NCBI RefSeq assembly: GCF_000426185.1
Contig: NZ_AUEW01000009.1
Location: 62,001 to 126,000, forward strand
DNA: 64,000 nt
Reading direction: 5' to 3'
Source: Cellulomonas sp. URHD0024
GTDB taxonomy: Bacteria; Actinomycetota; Actinomycetes; Actinomycetales; Cellulomonadaceae
Part shown: one piece after another, positions 44,231-52,896 of the stretch
Layout: each line of letters opens with the position of its first letter
Position numbering within the stretch: position 1 is the stretch's first letter
Position numbers and translations under genes: made by a program
Notes under the pieces: model-generated
The model's input: the letters and a program-made list of their open reading frames with translations, nothing else
Told to the model about the DNA's origin: nothing
Database searches by the model: none

Positions 44231-44742
44231 CCGAGCAGGAGTCGTCCACCTTCACGATCACCGCGCTCACCGCCGACCACTGGCCGGACGTCGAGCGCAT
44301 CTACGCCGCCGGCATCGCCACCGGTCACGCCACGTTCGAGGCCGAGCCCCCGACCTGGGAGGCGTTCGACGCCGGCAAGCTCCCCGACCACCGACTCGTC
44401 GCTCTCGACGAGCACCGGCGGGTCGTCGGGTGGGCCGCGGCCGCTGCCGTCTCCGACCGGTGCGCGTACTCCGGAGTCGTCGAGCACTCCGTCTACGTGG
44501 ACCCGTCGGCCCAGGGCCGGGGTGTCGGTCGCGCTCTCCTGCAGGCCCTGGCGGCCAACGCCGAGAGTCGCGGCTTCTGGACGGTGCAGTCGGGGATCTT
44601 CCCGGAGAACCGGTCGAGCCTCGCGGTTCACGCGGCCGCCGGGTTCCGGGTGGTCGGCACCCGCGAACGACTCGGCCGGATGACCTACGGACCGCTCGCC
44701 GGTCAGTGGCGCGATGTGATCCTCGTCGAGAAGCGGCTCTGA
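44227..44742 (+). CDS. arsN1: GNAT acetyltransferase, ArsN1/phosphinothricin type
   Basis: This 171-residue protein has the phosphinothricin-acetyltransferase form: IYAAGIATGHATFEAEPPTWEAF at the start, EHSVYVDPSAQGRGVGRALLQAL (acetyl-CoA loop Q-GRG-G) and GRMTYGPLAGQWRDVILVEKRL at the end. In ars operons this family (ArsN1) acetylates the organoarsenical antibiotic arsinothricin. It is translationally coupled to arsR. Phosphinothricin or another amine remains possible as substrate, so the symbol rests on context. Confidence 0.75.
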   Translation: MTEQESSTFTITALTADHWPDVERIYAAGIATGHATFEAEPPTWEAFDAGKLPDHRLVALDEHRRVVGWAAAAAVSDRCAYSGVVEHSVYVDPSAQGRGVGRALLQALAANAESRGFWTVQSGIFPENRSSLAVHAAAGFRVVGTRERLGRMTYGPLAGQWRDVILVEKRL

Positions 44743-44844
44743 CGTCGGAACGGGTCACGCGGGCCCCGACACCCCTAGGCTTCACAGTGGCCCCCGAGGT
44801 GGAACCGCACAGAGCTGTCCCGAACGCAGAAGACGGAGACACCG

Positions 44845-45108
44845 ATGACTCAGCAGCAACCCGCCTCGGACGGCGGTCGCCGCAGCGGTGGTCTCATCGC
44901 GATCCTGGTCGGTGCTGCGGTCCTCGTGACCTTCGTCCTCCAGAACACCCAGGACGTGCGATTCCAGTTCCTGTGGATCACGTTCACCTGGCCGCTCTGG
45001 CTGTACACCATCGTCGTCGCCGTCTTCGGGGCGCTGGTCTGGTTCGGGCTCGGCGTGGTGAGACGCCACCGTCGGCGCGCCGAGCGGCGTGACGACCGGC
45101 GGTCGTAG
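44845..45108 (+). CDS. LapA-domain (DUF1049) membrane protein
   Basis: This 87-residue protein has two membrane helices (about 16-33 and 45-68). LVTFVLQNTQDVRFQFLWITFTWPLWL is characteristic of the LapA/DUF1049 family, and an Arg-rich cytoplasmic tail (RRHRRRAERRDDRR) follows. The family is linked to lipopolysaccharide assembly in Gram-negatives but is of unknown role in actinomycetes. Confidence 0.82.
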   Translation: MTQQQPASDGGRRSGGLIAILVGAAVLVTFVLQNTQDVRFQFLWITFTWPLWLYTIVVAVFGALVWFGLGVVRRHRRRAERRDDRRS

Positions 45109-45274
45109 CTCCTCGGTCACCGAGCCCGGTCCGAGCAACCGTGCCGACGTCACGCTGCCCGGTGCCGCGGCGGGAACGGTCGGCCGGCGCCGATCCTCGG
45201 GGCGACGTACGTCGGCTGCCCCCGGTCGGCTGCTCGAACGGGTGACGGCACACGGCTTGCTCGACGTAGGCTCG

Positions 45275-45721
45275 ATGCTCGTGGCCACCTTCTCCTCCGT
45301 GACGAGACACAACGTCCTCCAGGCGATCGCCGAGTACGACGAGCGTGGCAGCGAGGAGTTCCTCGACCTGTACGGCTTCGAGCCGGTGCTCGGCTACGCG
45401 CTGGTCCACGAGGGCCACAGCTACGACTCGCGGGCCGTCCTGGGCGTCGCGCACCGGTTCGCCACGGGGCGTCTCGCCACCGCCGAGGAGTTCCACGGCG
45501 GGATGCAGGACGCCGTGATGATCCTGCGCAAACGAGGCTTCGAGGTCACCGTGCCGGCCTCCGCCCCGCGGCCGGTGCCGGTCAAGGCCACGCGCACGCG
45601 CACGCCGGCCGCCCGCACCACGACCACCCGCTCCACCGCCGCCCGGGAGGCTCCGGCCGCCATCTGCCCGACGTGCCTGATGACGCTGCCGGCGACGGGC
45701 ATCTGCGACGACTGCGGCTAG
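45275..45721 (+). CDS. hypothetical protein with C-terminal zinc ribbon
   Basis: This 148-residue protein has a globular N-terminal part (VTRHNVLQAIAEYDERGSEEFLDLYGF...HEGHSYDSRAVLGVAHRFATG) of a type seen in actinomycetes, sometimes as a head domain on restriction-related proteins. A Thr/Arg/Pro-rich linker follows, then CPTCLMTLPATGICDDCG, a C-X2-C...C-X2-C zinc ribbon. I chose ATG 45275 because the upstream reading is low-complexity. The stop overlaps the convergent DUF1801 stop in CTAG. Its function is unknown. Confidence 0.7.
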   Translation: MLVATFSSVTRHNVLQAIAEYDERGSEEFLDLYGFEPVLGYALVHEGHSYDSRAVLGVAHRFATGRLATAEEFHGGMQDAVMILRKRGFEVTVPASAPRPVPVKATRTRTPAARTTTTRSTAAREAPAAICPTCLMTLPATGICDDCG

Positions 45722-46146
45722 GAGACAGCCTTCTTCACGAGGGCGGTGATCGTCTCGGACTCGGCTCGCCCGATCCTGCGGATCGCGAACGACGTCGGCC
45801 ACATGTCGCCGTCGTCCAGGTTCGCGACCTGCTCGAAGCCGATCGTGCTGTAGCGCACCTTGAACTTGCTCGCCGGCGACATGAAGAGGCAGACCTTGCC
45901 GTCGAGCGCCCAGCCCGGCATGCCGTAGTACGTCTTCGAGGTGAGGCCCGGGGCGTGCTCGCGGACGATCGCGTCGATCGCCTCCGCCATCGCCCGCTCG
46001 TCGTCGGGAAGCTTCGCGATCACCTCCGCAAGGGCCTCGTCGAGGTCCTGCTGCTTCTGCGAGGCCTTCCGCTCGGCAGCGGCAGCCTTCATCGCGGCGC
46101 GTTCCTCGGCGCTGAACCCGCTCTTCGTGCTCCTGGTCTCGGCCAT
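45718..46146 (-). CDS. DUF1801 protein
   Basis: This 142-residue protein has a charged helical N-terminus (to about 35) and a DUF1801 domain (SKTYYGMPGWALDGKVCLFMSPASKFKVRYSTIGF). Related small proteins have been called iron chaperones (YdhG), but evidence for that is thin. It converges with the zinc-ribbon gene, sharing the stop bases CTAG. Confidence 0.82.
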   Translation of the reverse strand: MAETRSTKSGFSAEERAAMKAAAAERKASQKQQDLDEALAEVIAKLPDDERAMAEAIDAIVREHAPGLTSKTYYGMPGWALDGKVCLFMSPASKFKVRYSTIGFEQVANLDDGDMWPTSFAIRRIGRAESETITALVKKAVS

Positions 46147-46207
46147 CCCCCGAACGTAACAAGCCGCATACGACAGGGCCTCCGCACGGCACGCCGTCGG
46201 CGCGCTA

Positions 46208-47410
46208 TCACGACCCGAGCCCCGCCAGCGCTCCGCGTGCGGCCACGACGCCTGTGCTGAACGACGCCTGCAGCAGGTAGCCGCCCGTCGGCGCCTCCCA
46301 GTCGAGCATCTCGCCCGCGACGAAGGTCCCGGGCAGCCGGCGCAGCATGAGCGACTCGTCCACCTCTGACCACGCGATCCCGCCCGCCGTCGAGATCGCC
46401 TTCCCGATCGGCATGGTGTCGGTCACGACGACGGGGACCGCCTTCACCAGTGCGGCGAGAGCCGCCGGGTCGGTGGGCACGGAGCCGTTCGCCTCGCGGA
46501 GGAGGGAGATGCCGACAGGGTCCAGCGCGATCGCCCGGCGCAACCAGTTCGACGCCGAGTCCTTGGGTCGACGACGACGCAGCCTCTCGGTGAGCTGCTC
46601 CAGGGTCAGGGCCGGTCGTAGGTCGACCTCGACCGTGCACAACCCGTCCGCGTCCAGGGCCTCCCGAATAGCGGCTCCGATCGCGTACACCGGCCCACCC
46701 TCGAGCCCGGTCCGGGTCACCATCGCGTCACCGCGGGCCGTGTGCCCGCCGACGGTCAGCGCGACGTGCTTCAGAGGCGTGCCCTGGAACCGGTCCGCGA
46801 ACGTCGCCGCCCAGCCGACCCGTACCCCGACGTTCGCGGGGCGCAGCGGCGCGACCAGCACGCCGCGACGGGCGAACAGGTCGACCCACGACCCGTCCGC
46901 ACCGAGCCGCGGCCACGACGCCCCACCGAGCGCGAACACGGTCACGTCGCCCCGGACCTCCCGCGTCGCCTCGTCGGGACCCGTGACCTGCAGGCCGTGC
47001 TCGGTCCACCCCGTCCAGCGCTGACGACGCTCGACCACCACGCCCAGCTCGGTCAGCCGGGTGAGCCAGGCGCGGACCAGCGGCGTCGCCCGGAACGACC
47101 GCGGGAACACCCGCCCGCTCGACCCGACGAACGTCGGCTCCCCGAGCCCGGCGCACCACTCACGCAGGTCCTGCGGCGAGAACGCGTCGACGATGGGCGC
47201 GAGCCGGTCCGCGGACCCGCCGTACCGGCCCAGGAACGGCTCGCGGTCCTCGGAGTGCGTGATGTTCAGCCCGCCGTGGCCCGCCAGCAGGAACTTGCGC
47301 GCGGGCGACGGCATCCGGTCGTACACGATCACCGCGACGCCCTCGCGCGCCAGCACCTCGGCCGCGACGAGGCCCGCAGGTCCGCCGCCGACGACGGTCG
47401 CCGTGCTCAT
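46208..47410 (-). CDS. HI0933-family FAD-dependent oxidoreductase
   Basis: This 400-residue flavoprotein starts TATVVGGGPAGLVAAEVLAREG (FAD-binding GXGXXG), has GHGGLNITHSED characteristic of the HI0933/YhiN family, GDVTVFALGGASWPRLGADG and C-terminal AGEMLDWEAPTGGYLLQASFSTG that closes on FAD. The substrate and role are unknown. The gene stands alone between a short intergenic gap and a 54-bp element. Confidence 0.88.
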   Translation of the reverse strand: MSTATVVGGGPAGLVAAEVLAREGVAVIVYDRMPSPARKFLLAGHGGLNITHSEDREPFLGRYGGSADRLAPIVDAFSPQDLREWCAGLGEPTFVGSSGRVFPRSFRATPLVRAWLTRLTELGVVVERRQRWTGWTEHGLQVTGPDEATREVRGDVTVFALGGASWPRLGADGSWVDLFARRGVLVAPLRPANVGVRVGWAATFADRFQGTPLKHVALTVGGHTARGDAMVTRTGLEGGPVYAIGAAIREALDADGLCTVEVDLRPALTLEQLTERLRRRRPKDSASNWLRRAIALDPVGISLLREANGSVPTDPAALAALVKAVPVVVTDTMPIGKAISTAGGIAWSEVDESLMLRRLPGTFVAGEMLDWEAPTGGYLLQASFSTGVVAARGALAGLGS

Positions 47411-47475
47411 CGGCCGACCTGGCTGCTGCGCATCGGCCGAACGTACCCGACGCCCAGAGCCGGGGATCGGTCGTC

Positions 47476-47529
47476 GAGAACAACCTGAGTTGCGCCATGG
47501 ACGCCGACAACGTGCCTGGAGTTGTTCTC
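47476..47529 (+). repeat. 54-bp palindromic element, copy E
   Basis: It starts GAGAACAACCTGA, has GCCATGGAC inside and ends AGTTGTTCTC. With flanking bases the inverted ends extend to GTCGAGAACAAC/GTTGTTCTCGAC (47473-47532). The length is exactly that of copies A-D, more than 21 kb away. It fills the 147-bp gap between the flavoprotein and the next gene. Confidence 0.88.
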
Positions 47530-47557
47530 GACCGCCGGCGTGGCGGGAAGAGGAGAG

Positions 47558-48199
47558 CTAGCCGGTGTTGACCTCCGACCCGCGCTGGATGGCCTGGGCG
47601 GCGCCGGTCGTCACGACCGTGATGCTCAGCAGGCGCGCGGCGGCGTCCAACGGTGCGAGCGAGAACTTCTCGATCCACCCGCCGCGCACGAATCGGAACG
47701 ACCCGCCGGGCGCCGTGACGACGTACCGGTACTCGCGTTCGAGCCCGCCACGTCGGCTGTAGGTCAGGGTGGCGGCGATCTCCAGCCGCTCACCGCGCTC
47801 GACGAGCAGCGTCTGGCGACGGCGCCAGAGCCGGTTGTGCACGAGCCGCAGCCCCATGGGCTCGTCGACGTAGTCGAGAATGCCGCGGTGGCGACCGGCC
47901 TGCTGAAACTTCTGGAAGCAGTCCGCCGCGATCATCAGCGAGAGCGGAAGGCTCACCGCGAAGGCGATCCAGGTGGGAAAACGGATCCCCCAGTGCTCAC
48001 CCACGCCGTGGCGCCCCGTCGTGAGCTCGACGGCCAGGAAGTACGCCGAACCGACGAACCACGCGAGGCAGAAGACGCCGAGCAGGACCAGGATCGCCCG
48101 GGCCATCCCGTCCCGAAGGCCGGGCCCGAGGACCATCGCCGGCCTGGTCTCGTACACGACAACCCCTCTCGACGGGCTCGGGTCGAATTGTGCCGACAT
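47558..48199 (-). CDS. hypothetical two-helix membrane protein
   Basis: This 213-residue protein has two membrane helices (about 33-58 and 72-92) near the N-terminus. A soluble C-terminal domain of beta-strand character follows (LLVERGERLEIAATLTYSRRGGLEREYRYVVTAPGGSFRFVRGGW). I do not recognise the family. It is monocistronic, with GAGGGG before the start. Confidence 0.65.
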   Translation of the reverse strand: MSAQFDPSPSRGVVVYETRPAMVLGPGLRDGMARAILVLLGVFCLAWFVGSAYFLAVELTTGRHGVGEHWGIRFPTWIAFAVSLPLSLMIAADCFQKFQQAGRHRGILDYVDEPMGLRLVHNRLWRRRQTLLVERGERLEIAATLTYSRRGGLEREYRYVVTAPGGSFRFVRGGWIEKFSLAPLDAAARLLSITVVTTGAAQAIQRGSEVNTG

Positions 48200-48248
48200 C
48201 CGCGCCGGTGCGGTGGGGATTTTCGCGCCGCCGATCTCGTCGTCCTCG

Positions 48249-48557
48249 TCAGTCGTGGGGGCGGCGGCCGATCGCGATGACGTGCCGGCGCTCGAAGGGG
48301 ACGGTGTCGCCGGCGCGCAGGCCGTGCAGCTCGGCAGGGTCGCTGTTCAGGGTGCCGACGAGCTGGTCGCCGCCCGTCGTCACCGTCACCCACATCCGCT
48401 CCGCGATGCCCGTGGTGGGCTCGAACATCAGCTTGACCAGGTCTCCGGCCCGGACGTCCGCGCGCGCGGCCTCGCTCGGGATCTGGAACGACTCCGGCGA
48501 GAGCCGGTGCCGCTCCTCGCCGTCGGCAAGAGTCCACTCGGTGCGTCGTCGGAACAT
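48249..48557 (-). CDS. small DUF2314-like beta protein
   Basis: This 102-residue protein contains GDLVKLMFEPTTGIAERMWVTVTTGGDQLVGTLNSDPAELHGLRAGDTVPFERRHVIAIG. That pattern (W-V-V, L-G-L-N-P, G-GD-V-F) is seen in DUF2314-type domains. I chose ATG 48557, one base after the upstream DUF2252 stop with TGGGG in reach; GTG 48569 is possible. Probably co-transcribed with DUF2252. Its function is unknown. Confidence 0.65.
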   Translation of the reverse strand: MFRRRTEWTLADGEERHRLSPESFQIPSEAARADVRAGDLVKLMFEPTTGIAERMWVTVTTGGDQLVGTLNSDPAELHGLRAGDTVPFERRHVIAIGRRPHD

Positions 48558-48558
48558 G

Positions 48559-49974
48559 TCAGACCCCACGCTCGACGGGGAGCCGGCCGGACGCGACGGC
48601 CCGGACCAACGCGGCGTGGTCCGCCTCCGTCTGCTCGGCGTAGGCGAGGGCGAACCGGGCCATCGCCACGTCGAGCTTGTCGGAGCGGCCCGCGTAGCCG
48701 GCGATCATCGACGCGCCGCTGGTCCGCGCGTGCCCCTTGGCCAGCAGGCGGCCGACGATGGCCGCGTAGTCCGCGAGCGCCGGAGGGTCGATCGCGTCGA
48801 GGGCGACCGTCCCCTTCATGTTGCGGAACTGGCGCACGTAGAACTGCAGCCCGCCGACGGTCGTCCAGCCGAGCAGCGGGTCGCTGACGGTCTGCAGCGC
48901 CTGCTGGTACTCGACGACGCGCTGACCCTGGTGCGCGTGCCAGGCGCTGTCGCCGTGCACGTGCGGGGCGAGCACCGACCGGCGGGCCTGCTTGAGCTGG
49001 AGGAAGACGACGTCGTCGGGACTCGAGCCCTCGAGCAGCGCGATGTACGCGCGCAGACCGACCGACCCGACGCCGACCACCTTGTTGGCGACGTCGACGA
49101 GCGTGTAGCCACCGAGCGCGCGCCGCCAGTGCGGTGCGAGCGTGCCCAGGTAGTCGTCGAGCCCCTGGGCGACGTGCGACGCCTCGACGTCGGACAGCCG
49201 CGTCAGGAGCGGCGGCTGCTCGACGATCCGCCGGGCGCCGTCGTCCGACGAGGTGGTGAACTTCGGCAGCGCGCGGTCGCTGGTGCGGGTGCGGGCGCGC
49301 TTGACCGCACGGTCGATCTCCGCGGCGAGCGTGCCGTGCGGTGCGCGCTCGTGGATGCGGTCGACGTCCAGCCGCTCGAACGAGCGGGCCAGCAGCGGGC
49401 GATCGGCGAGGCGGCGGATCTCGTCGCGGTACGCGGCGCTGCAGGAGAGCGCCGCGGAACGGCACGCGTCCTCGGACGCGCTGTTCTGCCGACCCGCCAC
49501 CCAGATGCTCGCGACGAGCCGTCGCAGGTCCCACTCCCAGGCGCCGGGGTGGGCCTCGTCGAAGTCGTTGAGGTCGATGACCAGGTCACGCTCCGGCGAG
49601 GCGTAGAACCCGAAGTTGCCGAGGTGCGCGTCCCCGCAGACCACCGGCGTGATACCCGTCGCGGGAAGCGTCGCCAGGTCGTCGGCCATGACGACGGCCG
49701 ACCCGCGCAGGAACCCGTACGGTGACGCGGCCATGCGCCCGACCCGGATCGGCACCAGCCAGCCCAGCCGGCCCTGATGGCTCTCCTCGATCTGCGCGAC
49801 GGGGTCACGGTCCGCGGGCGACCAGTCGCCGAGTGCCGACCGCGGCACCGACCCCCGCAGCGCGCGGCCCGTCGCGTAGCGCACCTCACGCGTCGCGGGC
49901 CGCCGACGCAACGACGCGTAGTCGCTGCTGTCGGCGCTCTGCAGGACCACGTGGCCGCTCGGCGATGCCACCAT
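48559..49974 (-). CDS. DUF2252 kinase-like protein
   Basis: This 471-residue protein has VCGDAHLGNFGFYASPERDLVIDLNDFDEAHPGAWEWDLRRL, a variant of the HGD-N-DFD catalytic motif of aminoglycoside phosphotransferase-like kinases that marks DUF2252. VVGVGSVGLRAY and LQLKQARRSVL follow. The family is widespread in actinomycetes and its substrate is unknown. I chose ATG 49974, after GAGGAGGCACGG. Confidence 0.85.
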   Translation of the reverse strand: MVASPSGHVVLQSADSSDYASLRRRPATREVRYATGRALRGSVPRSALGDWSPADRDPVAQIEESHQGRLGWLVPIRVGRMAASPYGFLRGSAVVMADDLATLPATGITPVVCGDAHLGNFGFYASPERDLVIDLNDFDEAHPGAWEWDLRRLVASIWVAGRQNSASEDACRSAALSCSAAYRDEIRRLADRPLLARSFERLDVDRIHERAPHGTLAAEIDRAVKRARTRTSDRALPKFTTSSDDGARRIVEQPPLLTRLSDVEASHVAQGLDDYLGTLAPHWRRALGGYTLVDVANKVVGVGSVGLRAYIALLEGSSPDDVVFLQLKQARRSVLAPHVHGDSAWHAHQGQRVVEYQQALQTVSDPLLGWTTVGGLQFYVRQFRNMKGTVALDAIDPPALADYAAIVGRLLAKGHARTSGASMIAGYAGRSDKLDVAMARFALAYAEQTEADHAALVRAVASGRLPVERGV

Positions 49975-50195
49975 CCGTGCCTCCTCGAGCCCACCTTCGG
50001 TCCTCCCCGCACGGTAGCGCTCGCACCCGAAGGTGAACATCGCGAGAACGACCCCGCCGACCGGAGCCGAGGAAATCCGGACGAAACGCACAATGTGCGA
50101 CTGTCGGATCACGCCCCCGGGGCCTTGGTTCGAGCGCTGCTCCCGGGGCCTCGGGGTGCTTGCGCCGAGGGGCAGTCGTGGCGCACGGTGCGGAC

Positions 50196-51704
50196 CTAGG
50201 TGACGTACGACCGCACGGTCTCGATCGTGTCGGCCTCGGCGGCGGTCTTGTCGTCGCGGTAGCGCAGGACGCGCGCGAACCGCAGGGCGACGCCGCCCGG
50301 GTAGCGCGACGACCGCTGGAGGCCGTCGAACGCGATCTCGACCACCTGCTCGGGGCGCACGTGCACGACGTACCCGTCGGTCGGGCTGTCGGCGAGCTCC
50401 GTGAACCGCTCCGTCTGCCACGCCAGCATCTCGTCGGTCATGCCCTTGAAGGTCTTGCCCAGCATGACGAACCCGCCGGCGGGGTCGCGGGCGCCGAGGT
50501 GGATGTTGGACAGGAAGCCGCGCCGACGCCCTGAACCCCGCTCGACCGCGAGGACGACGAGGTCGAGGGTGTGCCGCGGCTTGACCTTCACCCACCCGGC
50601 ACCGCGACGTCCGGCCTCGTAGAGAGCGGTCGACGACTTCACGACGACCCCCTCCTGCCCCGCGGCGACGACGGACGCGAACCGCGAGGCCGCCTCGTCG
50701 ACGGACGACGTCACGAGACGCTGCACGGCCCACGGACCGGCCACCGCATCCAGCGACGCCAACCGGGTCAGCAGCGGGGCGTCGAGCAGGTCGACGCCGT
50801 CCACGTGCAGGCAGTCGAAGAAGAACGGCGTGAGGACCACGTCGGTCGGGGCCGACGCGGACCGGGACGCGGTTTCCTGGAACGGTCGCGGCCTCCCGTC
50901 CGGGCCGACCGCGAGCGCCTCACCGTCGAGGACCAACGACGACGCCGGCAGCGAACGCGCGATCGTCACGATCTCCGGCACCCGCGCGGTGATGTCGTCC
51001 AGCGATCGGGTGAACACGCCGACCTCGTCGCCACGCTTGTGCACCTGGATCCGGATCCCGTCGAGCTTCGTGTCGACGACGACCGGTGGCACCAACGCCG
51101 AGAGAGCGGCGGCGACGTCCGGTGCGGACTGCGCGAGCATCGGCCGCACCGGCCGCCCGACCTCGAGCCCGAAGGCCTCAAGGGCCGCCAGAGGGTCGGT
51201 GGACCCGAGCGCCGCCACGGCGACGGGTTCGGTCGCACCTGCCAGCATCGCCGCCCGACGGACCGCGTCCGCAGGCACCCCGGCCGCCTCGGCGACCGCC
51301 TCGAGCAGTAGCGCGTCCAGCGACCCCTGCCGCAGCTCCCCGGTCACCAGCCCGCGCAGCATCGCCTGCTCCGGCCCGGTCGCGGCCGAGAAGAGCTGGT
51401 CCGTGAGCTCACTGCGTGCGGTCGAGGACCCCGGCCCGGACAGCAGAGACATCCGCTCGAACGACAGATCCACGTCCTGAACCGTCAACGACGCCTCCAC
51501 AGCAGGCGCGGGAAGGTCCGCCAGCGACCGCCACCCCAGCCCGGTGCGCCGCTGCCGCAGCTCGCCGCCGAGGTAGCGCGACACGATCGGGACGTCGGAC
51601 GCCGGGGTCCGCGCGAGCAACGCAGCGAGCAAAGACCGCTTGGCCAACCGGGAGCGCGTGGCCGCGACCGACGCAGAGGTCGACGCGAGCTCGGCGAACA
51701 ACAT
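50196..51704 (-). CDS. ligB: ATP-dependent DNA ligase LigB
   Basis: This 502-residue ligase has an N-terminal DNA-binding domain (to about 200), catalytic motif TKLDGIRIQVHKRG with the AMP-accepting Lys near 219, and downstream nucleotidyltransferase motifs LDGEALAV, FFFDCLHV, EGVVVKS and WVKVKPRHTLDLVVLAVE. The OB-fold ends YVVHVRPEQVVEIAFDGLQRSSRYPGGVALRFARVLRYR. It matches mycobacterial LigB along its length. It is an accessory ligase; LigA is the replicative one. No Ku gene adjoins. Confidence 0.93.
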   Translation of the reverse strand: MLFAELASTSASVAATRSRLAKRSLLAALLARTPASDVPIVSRYLGGELRQRRTGLGWRSLADLPAPAVEASLTVQDVDLSFERMSLLSGPGSSTARSELTDQLFSAATGPEQAMLRGLVTGELRQGSLDALLLEAVAEAAGVPADAVRRAAMLAGATEPVAVAALGSTDPLAALEAFGLEVGRPVRPMLAQSAPDVAAALSALVPPVVVDTKLDGIRIQVHKRGDEVGVFTRSLDDITARVPEIVTIARSLPASSLVLDGEALAVGPDGRPRPFQETASRSASAPTDVVLTPFFFDCLHVDGVDLLDAPLLTRLASLDAVAGPWAVQRLVTSSVDEAASRFASVVAAGQEGVVVKSSTALYEAGRRGAGWVKVKPRHTLDLVVLAVERGSGRRRGFLSNIHLGARDPAGGFVMLGKTFKGMTDEMLAWQTERFTELADSPTDGYVVHVRPEQVVEIAFDGLQRSSRYPGGVALRFARVLRYRDDKTAAEADTIETVRSYVT

Positions 51705-51736
51705 CCCCGCATCCTCGCGCGAACCACCCACAAGGG

Positions 51737-52738
51737 CTACGACAAGGAACGAGCGCGCCACGCGGTCGGCGACACCCCGAAGTGCCGCTTGAACGCTCGG
51801 CTGAAGGCCTCCTCGGCGTCGTACCCGACGCGACGGGCGACCGCGAGCACGCCGAGGTCCGTCGTCGCCAGAAGGTCCTGTGCCACGTGCATGCGCCACT
51901 GCGCGAGATACCGGATCGGCGAGCGCCCGAGCACCTCCCGGAACCGCGCGTCAAGGGCGGACCGCGACACCAAAGAGACTCCAGCGAGGTCGGTGACGGT
52001 CCACCTGCGCGCCGGCTCCGCGTGCATCGCGGCCAGCGCAGGGACGAGCACCGGGTCGCGCAGCGCCGCCGCCCAGCCACGGTCGACGGCAGGCGCCGAG
52101 GCCAGGTGCAGTCGCAGCACCTCGACCAGCAACAGCTCCGGGAGCCTCGTCGGAACTCCCAACGACCCCGCAGCCGACGACGCGAGCGCGTACTCGATGT
52201 TCGCGCGCACCCACTCCGCTCCCGCGCCGGGCGGTGGCGTCACGACGAACACCGGCGGCAGCGCCCGCAGCGACGGCTCGAACAGCGGGTCGCGACTGTG
52301 CAGGTACCCGCAGACGACCCCGGTGAGCTCGCCCTCGACGCCCAGGTGCAGGACCGGCATCTGGGTCCACGGCGGCGGGGGCATGAACGAGCTGATCGGC
52401 ACCACCTCCGCGTCGGTGACCCCGCCCATCCGGTGCTGGTCGCCGTAGGGCAGCACGATGACGTCCCCGGCCGTCGCCCAGTGCTTCGGACCGCCGCCCA
52501 CGGAGACCCAGCACGTCCCGGACGCGACCACGTGGAACAGGACGACGCGGTCGCTCCCGGGCCGCAGCATGTTGGCCGTCACCGAGCCGCTCATCGACTC
52601 GTACGTCCACGGCTCGCGGTACTCCGCCCGCAGGAACACGGCGCCCTCGAGGCGGAGCCGGTCGAGCGAGAGGCTCAGCGTGGCGTCCGGATCGGGTGCT
52701 CCGGGTACGCGGTCATGGTCCGCGGCGGTACTCCGCAC
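51737..52738 (-). CDS. AraC-family regulator, copy 1
   Basis: This 333-residue protein has a cupin-type sensor half (about 30-200, MSGSVTANMLRPGSDRVVLFHVVASGTCWVSVGG... VIVLPYGDQHRMGG). The C-terminal AraC double helix-turn-helix reads LVSRSALDARFREVLGRSPIRYLAQWRMHVAQDLLATTDLGVLAVARRVGYDAEEAFSRAFKR. The GTG start lacks a clear ribosome site but equals that of copy 2. It is nearly identical in layout to the AraC gene at 52872-53846 through tandem duplication. Confidence 0.88.
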   Translation of the reverse strand: MRSTAADHDRVPGAPDPDATLSLSLDRLRLEGAVFLRAEYREPWTYESMSGSVTANMLRPGSDRVVLFHVVASGTCWVSVGGGPKHWATAGDVIVLPYGDQHRMGGVTDAEVVPISSFMPPPPWTQMPVLHLGVEGELTGVVCGYLHSRDPLFEPSLRALPPVFVVTPPPGAGAEWVRANIEYALASSAAGSLGVPTRLPELLLVEVLRLHLASAPAVDRGWAAALRDPVLVPALAAMHAEPARRWTVTDLAGVSLVSRSALDARFREVLGRSPIRYLAQWRMHVAQDLLATTDLGVLAVARRVGYDAEEAFSRAFKRHFGVSPTAWRARSLS

Positions 52739-52779
52739 GAGGCTGATCGTGTCATGAGCACCCGACCAGGAGCACGAGC

Positions 52780-52896
52780 CAGGGCAAGATCTTCTGCCTC
52801 GTCGACGCCCACGACGCCGAGTCGGCCGCGAACGTCCACCGCGAGGCGCACGGCCTCGTGGCCGAGGAGATCTACCGGGTCGACGAGGGCGCCTGG
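52780..52896 (+). pseudogene. 5'-truncated copy of the DUF4242 gene
   Basis: From CAGGGCAAG at 52780 the sequence matches the 3' part of the intact gene (54036-54152) with a few substitutions, coding QGKIFCLVDAHDAESAANVHREAHGLVAEEIYRVDEGA. The first 45 codons and the promoter are deleted, and the stop TGA has become TGG. Its antisense now supplies the last codons of AraC copy 2. Confidence 0.88.

Noticed and set aside
50196..51704. End-joining system around the ATP-dependent ligase
   Set aside because: The ligase is of the LigB type with no polymerase or nuclease domain and no Ku gene adjoins it.
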